From Dryocosmus kuriphilus (lineage: Eukaryota; Arthropoda; Insecta; Hymenoptera; Cynipidae): a stretch of DNA of 64,000 nucleotides. A model generated the notes under the pieces. It ran no database searches. It was not told where the DNA came from and saw only the letters and a program-made list of their open reading frames with translations. The position numbers and the translations under genes are program-made. Positions 55,775 to 64,000 of the stretch are shown in pieces; position 1 is the first letter of the stretch, and the number at the start of each line of letters is the position of its first letter. The DNA is taken from the NCBI GenBank assembly GCA_038277395.1, contig CM076190.1, positions 130,602,197-130,666,196 on the forward strand, written 5' to 3'.

Positions 55775-57055
55775 GGTCTCAATTCCTTAGAAGTCGAATT
55801 CATGTTTCTTCCTCAAAAAATTAAAATTTAAAAATAAAATATTTCTGTTAAAAGATATTTCTAATACAGTTTAAGAAATTAGAGCATACAATTAACTTAT
55901 CTGTTGAATCACTGCTAAAAATTTTGTCGCTGTAAGAGAATCTTAGGCACAGACATAAATAAATGCAAAATGCATGCATTTACTGATTAATTTACATAAT
56001 GAGAAGCGACCCAACTATGTTTCTATAGGAGTACAAATTAGTTTATCTTATGCAATAAGGACCACGTTATTTTTATAAAAAATTATGTTTTTTTAAAATA
56101 ACCTTCATTTCTAAACTTTCACACTATAAAGCTTAAAAAATATATTATTTATTAGCTTAGAAATATTCTTTGTTTAAATTAAATTAAAAATTAAGCCACC
56201 ATAGACTTTCCTTTTACACGAATTTACGGATTAAAAAAATTTTTTTAAAATAATTTTTTAATTGTAGCATAGTTATTGGTTCAACCTTGTTCCTTAATAG
56301 CAGAAATTATCGCCAGAAAAGTAATATTTTCTGAAAGATTCGTAATTAAAAAAAAAAAAAAATTTTTTAGGGACTAATTTGAAAATTTTAATCTCAACTT
56401 TATCATAAAATTGCTACAATTTTTTTCGCATGAAAACGAATGGGTCATATGGCACCATAATAAATAATTTTCTTCATTGAACAATATGGGATAAAACTAA
56501 AATTTAAAAATGTTGAAAAATCGCACGTTTAGTATATAATCCTCCATGGCTATTTCTAAATAATTTTTTAAAAACTGATAAAAATAGGAGATTATTTTTT
56601 AACCAAAAGAAATAAATTTCCAACTTAAGGCGTTAGAAAATAAAAAAAAAGGATTTCAAGCTACTAAAGCTACTGCTTTATATTTGATCGGTTAGTCTTA
56701 CGGTGTATTGCGTAACACTAATCAGTAACATAGTAATTATACACAAAAAAATTTTTAAAAAATTTCTTTGATAGAAAGTTTTTTTTTTGTATTTACACGT
56801 GATACATGCGTGATAATTAATATGAATTCAGCCACACGTGGTACTTTATTTATAAAAAATCCGGATTATTTTATCACACAGTAAATATTGATATTAGAAC
56901 AAGAAAAGAAGGAGTGTAAAAGAGATTTTTTTGATCCAAAGTAAATACCTGTATTACCGAGGTTTCAAATCGCGATGGTTTGATAGTTCTTTCGCAACTA
57001 TTTTCTTATAAATTGCTTTTACGTCAATTAAATAAACATTGCACACGACAAGTGA
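55775..57055. other. AT-rich intergenic DNA upstream of the five-exon gene
   Basis: No gene, element ends or repeat shared with the rest of the window is seen. Long A and T runs dominate (for example near 56350 and 56650). Confidence 0.45.
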
Positions 57056-57059
57056 TTAG

Positions 57060-57067
57060 TATAAAAA
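57060..57067 (+). promoter_or_regulatory. TATA box of the five-exon secreted gene
   Basis: TATAAAAA in the context GATTAGTATAAAAAGTC, 85 bases upstream of the start codon, allowing a leader of about 55 bases. It is the only good match in the 150 bases before the start. Confidence 0.55.
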
Positions 57068-57144
57068 GTCAAAGTTAAACACTGTGAAGAAATACTTTTC
57101 GTATATCTTTGCTAGAAATTAAATATTAAATGACTTATTTAATC

Positions 57145-60100
57145 ATGAAGTGTGCGACGTTCTGCTTACTGACTTTCTGTGCCTTCGAAGTAAGTTACCC
57201 ACCAATCTTATGAAAATATCAATTATCACTTTGAATAATTAATTTATGTATATATATGTAATGAGTACTAACACATCGAAGTTCAAAAATAAAAAAATTC
57301 ACCTTACTGACTTTCTTTAAATTTACACACTTTTTATAGGTGTATACGATATAAGAGAAATTTAACTGCACATTTTCTTTTGCTATTTTCGAAATAATTT
57401 GTCACACTATTTGCAAAGTAGTAACAAAATGAATTCGTTTGAGACTTCAGTATTTAAAGCAATGAAAATAACAAAATATTTATTACATTTTACCTTCACA
57501 GGCAGTCCTTGCAGATCTGACTGGGCAGAATCTGAAAAATTTATCTGACACATCTATGAGAGAAGTGTATAGTATCGTGGAAAGATTTCATGTTATTATT
57601 AGGGTCAGTTGGCGAAAATTACTTTTAATCCCTGAATAGTTGTTTAATTGAAAAAATTTAACAACTTCTGTAATATTTTTTTTTTAAATCGATGTGTAAA
57701 GTTGCTCTTCCTCTGAATACATTAATTGTTCTTCATTCTCACTAGGCTACATTTAAAGTTGCGGATACAAAAAGAATCGGAACTGAAGGCGACATTTGTG
57801 GGGAAGAGTATGCTGAATTAATGAAGTTTTTCAATACAGTAACATGTAAACAAATAAACGACTGTACTAATGAAGCCGCGAAGCATATGGATGTTAAGGT
57901 ACATACAAATATTATTTATAATCTATTTCAAACATAATATACCTGTATGCTCTTTACCGATCCACCTTTATTTATCTGTTAATTTAATTTAAATTCTAAG
58001 CAGTTAAATACGAACGAAGTTCCACATTAAATGTCAATAATAAAAGTATCGGCATAAATATAAAGAAATTATTCTTTTTTTTACAGGTGGCTGAAAATTG
58101 CTTTAATAATGCTATTGCAGCAATAGGTAACCAGGCAAAATTACATCGCGCTAGTTTTTTTTCCTGCATTTTAAAATATCTTCCTGAGGCAGCAGCAGCA
58201 GAGAGGAAGAAGGTAAGTTGGCGCATCTAAACGAAAGGGGAATTTGAAAAGACAACTATAGAACCAATATTTGTGAACAAAATGTCATGTTATTGACATC
58301 AATAAAAAATTTGGAAAAATAAAATGATTTAATTGACCTTCCAGTCTTCACCTGTTCTAAAATTTGTCCTGTAGTGCTCCTGAAGAGAAAATTCTTGCTA
58401 AGGGAAAGTTCTGTAAAACTAGTTCCTATACTTTCTAACATGAATATGTAAAAACTTTAATAATTGTGTTACTAATTGCATGCCTGACTAATTAAATAGT
58501 AATATTTTAGCATTTCCTCAATGAAATAGTCAAAAAATCAGAAGTTTATTTTACTAAAGTCAGTTGGAGAAAATATTGACTATTCTTTAATTTTTTCGGT
58601 TACTAATCAATTAGTGAACTTTTCTCGTTGATTGTTTTCGATATAAAATGTTAACTTTTACCCAGTGTGTGCTATTGATCCGATTTGAAAGTTCTTTTAC
58701 AAATGAGAGTTAATTAAATTGCACATACGAGGTGTGATCAAAAAGTAAGGTGACTTTTTGAATTTCGCGGGATGCATACAGTGGATATTCGTTTTCTTTT
58801 TTTCTTATGTTGGTACACTCGTCCCAAACATATGTGCACAGTTTCAGCTATATAGCATTTTTTGTTTATTTGTGAGAGGCATAAAGGTTAGAAGTGTTTT
58901 GCGTGCTCGGCGATTTTCTGCTGTCGAAAAAAATGGATCAAAGAATTTGCATCGTATTTTGTGTAAAAAAATGGAATTAAATGCTCCAAAACACTTGAAA
59001 TGTTGACAGTGGCATACGATGAGTGTACTTTGAGTAAAAAAAATGTTTATAAGTGGTACAAGCTCTTTCGGGAAGGCCAGGACGTCCCAGCACGTCAACA
59101 ACTGATGAAAACGTTGAAGAAGTGAAGAAAATAGTGTCGGCGAATCGTCGAATTACCATTAGAGAAGTTGCTGATAATGTCGGCATCTCGTTTGGCTCGT
59201 GCCAAACAATCTTAGTGGATATTTTGAGCATGAGACGTGTGTCAGCGAAGTTTGTTCCGAAATTGCTAAATTCTCACCGAAAGAACCGTCGCGTGAGCAT
59301 CGCTCAGGAGCTGTTGAATGACGTCAACGGCGATCTAGACTTGCTCAAAAGGATCATAACAGGTGACGAAACATGGTTATATAGTTATGACGTCGAAACT
59401 AAGGCTCAATCGTCCCAGTGGAAGCATTCTGAATCACCAAGACCAAAAAAATCACGCCAAGTTCGATCAAATGTCAAGGTTTTGCTTACCGTTTTCTTCG
59501 ATTATCATGGCGTAGTACATCAGGAGTTCTTACCACAAGGTCGCACAGTTAATAAAGAGTGAAGTTATGCCCGTTTGCGTGAAGCAATACGAAAAAAACG
59601 TCCGGAATTGTGGAAAAACCAGTTACGGTTATTGCACCACGATAATGCGCCATCTCACACGTCATTGCTTGTTCGTAATTTTTTGGCCAATAACAACACC
59701 AGAATCATGCCTCAGCCACCGTGTTCACCAGATTTGGCGCCCTGAGACTTTTTCCTGTTTCCAAAACTGAAAAGACCCATGAAAGTACGGCGTTTTGTGA
59801 CGATTGAGGTGTTAAAGACCACATCGCTGGAAGAGCTGAAGGCTATACCAAAAAGTGCCTATCAGAAATGGTTTGAGGATTGGAAAAAGCGCTGGCATTA
59901 TTGTATTATATCCGAGGGGGATTACTTTAAAGGGGACAACATCAATATTGATTATTATTCAAGGCTGAGCTATTGAAAATGGTTTTGAAAATTTTTTATT
60001 TAACGAACATTCATCAACAACATCTTGTCAAAAAAGAATTTGCTTATCCGAAAATAACTATAATTAGTGTAGAAGCTCTCTAGAAGCTACTTTTAGCAGT

Positions 60101-60380
60101 ATGAGATAATTTAATTTCTTTCCCGTTTGGTTATAGATAATTTTGTCAATAAAAGCGATTTTTCGAGGATTGGCTGGTTTTTGCACCTTTAAACTGATTA
60201 TTATTGTAGGAGAACTAAGTTTACTCACGTTTAGGTAGAAATTGGACAGATAAACAATATTTTAGTCATTTTTTAAACAAATTTTATGAACAAATTCACG
60301 TTTTGGCCATTATTTAGTAAATCTATTACATTTTTCTTCTGCAGATACGACTGCAAGCTTTCAGTGGGCCACTAAACTAA
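57145..60380 (+). CDS. Small cysteine-containing secreted protein, five exons
   Basis: Exons 57145-57189, 57502-57603, 57746-57898, 58087-58212 and 60345-60380 all lie in one phase (0), with acceptors TTCACAG, TCACTAG, TTTTACAG and TTCTTCTGCAG and donors GTAAGT, GTCAGT, GTACAT and GTAAGT. The product is 153 residues. It has a signal peptide (MKCATFCLLTFCAFE and AVLA, probable cleavage before DLTG), then a mostly helical-looking domain with five cysteines spaced C-15-C-5-C-15-C-21-C, and a short tail ending AFSGPLN. That spacing does not match odorant-binding proteins or another family I know. The last intron is 2.1 kb because a mariner inserted in it. The odd number of cysteines leaves one free or makes a dimer likely. 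Confidence 0.75.
58727..59980 (+). pseudogene. Mariner transposon, DD34D, inactive, in intron 4
   Basis: The left end is ACGAGGTGTGATCAAAAAG, then GGTGACTTTTTGAATTTC, typical mariner terminal sequence; the matching right repeat is not found, so the right end is truncated. The transposase is degraded before 59050, then reads GRPGRPSTSTTDENVEEVKK, GDETWLYSYDVETKAQSSQW (first Asp) and LLHHDNAPSHTS (second Asp). In PPCSPDLAP the next codon before the final Asp is a stop (TGA near 59743). Second and third Asp are 34 residues apart. Another stop lies at 59560-59562. It has the same orientation as the host gene and is probably tolerated because it is intronic. Confidence 0.85.
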
Positions 60381-60538
60381 GAGTTTGATGTTGTATAGGA
60401 AATTGTAATTATTTAAACAAATGCATAATTTTTCACTTTTATTGCAAAGATTTCACTCCTTTTTATAGAATATTAGCTAGAAATATCATTATTATGATCC
60501 TGTGCTAAAATACATCTCTGATTGTTAAGAATTTTAAT

Positions 60539-60544
60539 CAATAA
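60539..60544 (+). promoter_or_regulatory. Candidate polyadenylation signal of the five-exon gene
   Basis: AATAAA (in CAATAAATACATAAC), about 160 bases after the stop codon at 60378-60380. It supports 60345-60380 as the terminal exon. Between it and 60659 is AT-rich DNA with no feature. Confidence 0.45.
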
Positions 60545-60659
60545 ATACATAACATTGTCAGTTTCTACTATAAAGGCTTAATTTTTATGTAAAATTGACT
60601 AACAATGTTGTGCAGCTTTAATTTAAACTGTTTAAAAAATAAATGGTTCTTGTATAATG

Positions 60660-63600
60660 GATTATTATTACTATTATTATTATTTCATACGGGTAGGGTC
60701 ATTTAAGTCCCATAGCACTGAGGTTAGCTAATGTAACCTATTGTACTTTACCCTTAAATTAAGCCACTCTAAGGAGGCCGGTTTCCATCATATATGCGTA
60801 TATCGCCGTATATGGAATATCTGCGAAATCATCTGGTTCGCAGAATTGATTATCGAAATGCTTAGCTCTGAGGTTTACAAGCACATCACACTCGCATAGT
60901 ATGTGATGTGCTGTCTCCTCTCGGAAGCCGCATTTCCGACAGCGAGGATCGCTGTCAATTTTCATATTAGTCAGGTGCTTCTTTAGGCGGCAGTGGACCG
61001 TGAGCATTTCCACCACTATCTTCACCTCCTTTCTTCCCATGTTCAGGAGTTTCTTAGATTTTCCTATGCATGGTTCTTTAATATATTTTTTAGAGTGTAC
61101 CACACCTCTTGTCACTCTCCAATACTCAATGTGCTCCTTCAAAAGCCATTTCTCAATGGCAAGGTTAGCTGAAGCATATGAGATTCCGCAGTATGGCTCA
61201 GGTCCATTGAAGGGCTTTATAGTCCCTCTTTTTGCAAGCTCATCTGCTCTCTCGTTGCTCTCAACTTCCTCATGCCCAGGGACCCAGATCAATTTGACCC
61301 AGTTTTTACTAGACACTAAGAGGAGGTCTTGAAGGCAACTCCAGACAAGTCTGGATGTAAATTCTTCCGATAGGAGGGCTTTCAGAGCCGCTTGACTGTC
61401 AGAGCATATGTAAACGTGATGATTGGTAAATCCACGCCTACGAATCTCCTCAAGGCAGGCTTTGATGGCTATGATTTCAGCTTGGAATACAGTGGGAAAT
61501 TTACCCAGTGCGATTGTTATATCAGCACTGGGGTTCCTCCCGTGTACTCCAGCTCCAGTACCCAAGGAGTCTTTTGAACCGTCCGTATACCAGACGAGAC
61601 TTCCTGTTGTAAATATTTTCTTTCTCCTCTGCTCATCATGCCAATCTTCCCTTTCTGGGAATACCACTTTAAATGGCTTCATGAACGAGTATTCTTTCAG
61701 CATGCTGTCAGAGTGCATGCGAAGGATTTCATCCCCCAATAATACGCCTTTTACCAAGTCGTGTAGTTCATGGCATTCAATGTTTCCATGACCCCTTTTT
61801 AGGGAGTGTCTATACGCTTCCGCCGCAGCCCTCTGTCTAATTAGGATGTGCAGCGGCGCGGCGGTATGCTCAAGATAGTCTCCAATGCCGCTGTTGGAGT
61901 TGTCCTCATTGAACCAGTGATTGCCAGGCAAAAGACCCTTTGTAGGCTCTCCAACTGGTTCCTGGCGCTTGCGAGGCTTGTTCTATGCCCCCAGATCAAT
62001 GAGGCATAGGTTATAATTGGTCTAATCATTATTGTGTATAACTAATACACCACCTTGGGCTTTACTCCCCAATTCTTTCCGATTGCGCCTCTGCAAGCCC
62101 AGAAGGCTGCTTTGGCCTTTTTAACGATTGCGTCCACATGCATCTTCCAAGTCAATTTAGGGTCGAAAATAACGCCTAAATACTTAGCCGATCTCGAGAA
62201 ATCGACTTTCTTGCCTTAGAACGTGGGATTCACGAGATCAGGCAGATTCCTGCGTCTCGTAAAAACCAGAAGTTCAGTTTTATCTGGATTAACAGATAGG
62301 GCACGTTCGTTGCACCAACATTCTACGATGTTGAGAGCATTTTGCATGAGTCCGATCAACGTTCCTTCATATTTACCTGTTATCAGAATAACAAGGTCAT
62401 CTACATAACCTTGCGTGTAGTATCCTGATTCATTTAACCTACGTATTAGGTCATCAATGACGAGTGCCCACAGGTTGGAGGATAATAGGCCTCCCTGTGG
62501 GCACCCCTTTTTAATCTTCGCTCTAACGCTATACCCGTGAAGCGAAGATTGGACTATTCTGTTGCACAACCTTGAGCGCAACCATCTGTTAACCGTGAGC
62601 CTACACCATGACTCTTAGCAGAATCGAATATAGACTCCGTTGGGGTGTTACTAAAGGCACCCTCTACGTCTAAAAACGCTGCAATCGCGACCTCCCCTAA
62701 TCGTCCTGCCTTTAGAACGCGGGAGGCAAATGCGAGAAGTGCGTCAATAGTTGATTTATTCCTTTCTGTGAGGCAAATTGATTGCTATGAAGTGGTTTGT
62801 TTGGTAAAATTACCTCCTTCATATGAAAATCTACTAACTTTTCTAATGTTTTTAACATAAAAGAAGTTAGGCTAATTGGTCTGAATGACTTGGCCACATA
62901 GTATGAGTCCTTCCCCGGTTTTGGTATGAAAATCGCTTTGACTCTCCTCCATGTCGTAGGGGTATATCCCATAGCTATGCACGCTCTAAAGATGTTACAT
63001 AACGCCCTAATTAGAACGTCCAAACCTTCTTGAATCAACGCCGGAAAAATACCGACTTCCCCGGCGGCTTTGTATGGATTGAACTGTCGAACAACCCACC
63101 TGATTTTTAAATGTGTTACAATCTGGCTTGCCATTCTCCAATCATTCCCATTGGCCCTATGATCTGGCCCGTCGGTGGAATTCAACCTATCGGCCTCTTC
63201 CTCCAACTGACTCTCAGATCCGAAACCGGGAAAGTGAACACTCATGAGGTGTTCAAGGATTTCGCTAGCCGTTTCTGTCATATCTCCTGTTGGCAGTGTT
63301 AGTGCCCTCAGTTGACATGCTGGATTTTTCTTTAGGGCTCTCTGGAGTTTAGCAGTATCAGGTACGTTTTGAATGCCCTGGCAATGCCCCCTCCATGAGA
63401 TCCTTTTAGCCGATTGTATTTCGTTAGTATATTTTGCTATACTAGCTCTATACACTTCCCAATTACCAGTTTTCCTGGTTCTATTAAATAGTCTCCTAGT
63501 TTCTTTTTTTAAAACCTGAAGTCTATTATTCCACCAAGGATCATCCTTGTCTATTTTCTTAATACGAAGAGGACAGTTGTCCTCATACGATTTATGTATA

Positions 63601-64000
63601 GCCATATTGATTACATCCACAGCAAATTCTAGCTGATCGGTTGATCCGATCCTTCCAGGAATAATTGCCAAGGCCTCCCCAAGATCCTCCCCGTATTTAT
63701 CCCAGTCGGTCGCTCTTGGGTTCCTATACCTGATCGGATTAGAAGCGTCAGCAGTCAGTGAAAAGCATATATGCCTGTGATCTGACAGGGATGTCTCCAG
63801 CGATACATGCCATTCCCCGAACGCTTCACTAATGGATATAGAGCATATAGTTATGTCAATAACCTCCTGACACCTAGCTGTCACAAAGGTTGGAGTATTT
63901 CCGCGATTTAATATAGTTAAATCGGTAGTTGAAGGGTAATCTAAAAGATACTCACCTCTGCTGTTGATGTCCATACTGTTCCATATCGTGTGATGCGCGT
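60660..64000 (-). pseudogene. LINE with endonuclease, RT and RNase H, 5' end outside the window
   Basis: Read from 64000 down, endonuclease pieces are TPTFVTARCQEVIDITICS and LSDHRHICFSL (near 63770-63900). The RT start, after an internal linker, has QFNPYKAAGEVGIFPALIQEG, IFIPKPGKDSYY and FRPISLTSFMLK (near 62840-63090), then a frameshift near 62720. GCPQGGLLSSNLW and YYTQGYVDDLVIL (catalytic YVDD, near 62405) follow. A third open frame (61931-60759) holds RNase H with WYTDGSK, AEIIAIKACLEE, YICSDSQAALKAL and WVPGHEEVESNERADELAK, then a CRKCGFREETAHHILCEC zinc motif. The 3' end carries an ATT/AAT repeat (60660-60685). RNase H and a TAA-type tail point to the I/LOA group. At least two shifts; inactive. 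Confidence 0.8.

Overview
The window is eukaryotic nuclear DNA from an AT-rich, transposon-dense genome, most likely an insect. Spliced genes with GTAAGT-type donors, Tc1, mariner and Merlin transposases, Jockey-, RTE- and RNase H-bearing LINEs, a Penelope-like element and tRNA-derived SINEs all point that way. The order is not fixed by the sequence; a hymenopteran would fit but this is only a guess. There are no bacterial genes, no CRISPR array and no operon logic. Most long open frames are transposon proteins or remnants.

Region by region. 0-14 kb: a duplicated 5' flank (462-1450), a cluster of foldback-like elements (3203-7360), a three-exon secreted-protein gene on the minus strand (8102-9757), its 5' flank, and a second complete foldback-like element (10713-13546). 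The foldback arms carry GC-rich arrays of GCGAAGC-type mini-hairpins. 14-18.5 kb: a 2.8 kb palindromic poly-C/poly-G element with a target duplication, inserted in a decayed DUF7869-like open frame, then a FLYWCH zinc-finger exon. 18.6-24.8 kb: a broken Penelope-like element split by a 3.2 kb inverted-repeat element that carries captured exons and nested foldback MITEs; hammerhead-ribozyme cores lie in and downstream of it. 27.4-33.2 kb: a decayed Jockey-type LINE split by an apparently intact DD34E Tc1 transposon. 33.5-39.4 kb: Merlin and mariner remnants, then an RTE-like LINE with two MITEs. 41.9-45.7 kb: a 3.8 kb DNA transposon with ~0.6 kb terminal inverted repeats beginning CACAG and a large cysteine-rich transposase-like protein. 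47.8 kb: a SINE with a 17 bp target duplication. 49-52.3 kb: second copy of the secreted gene, with an RTE-like LINE fragment in intron 1. 52.6-54.8 kb: 480 bp satellite containing a tRNA-like module. 57.1-60.4 kb: a five-exon gene for a small cysteine-containing secreted protein, with a mariner in intron 4. 60.7-64 kb: a LINE with RNase H running off the right edge.

The host genes are few: two paralogous secreted-protein genes (8.1-9.8 and 49.0-51.3 kb) and an unrelated-looking secreted gene at 57-60 kb. The paralogous pair is the most interesting item. Intron and promoter DNA of the two copies is about 93% identical in a stretch I aligned by hand, while the exon encoding the mature protein is about 66% identical in DNA and 37% in protein over its first 59 codons. 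That is the pattern of accelerated or diversifying evolution known from secreted effector and venom families. No function can be assigned from the sequence.
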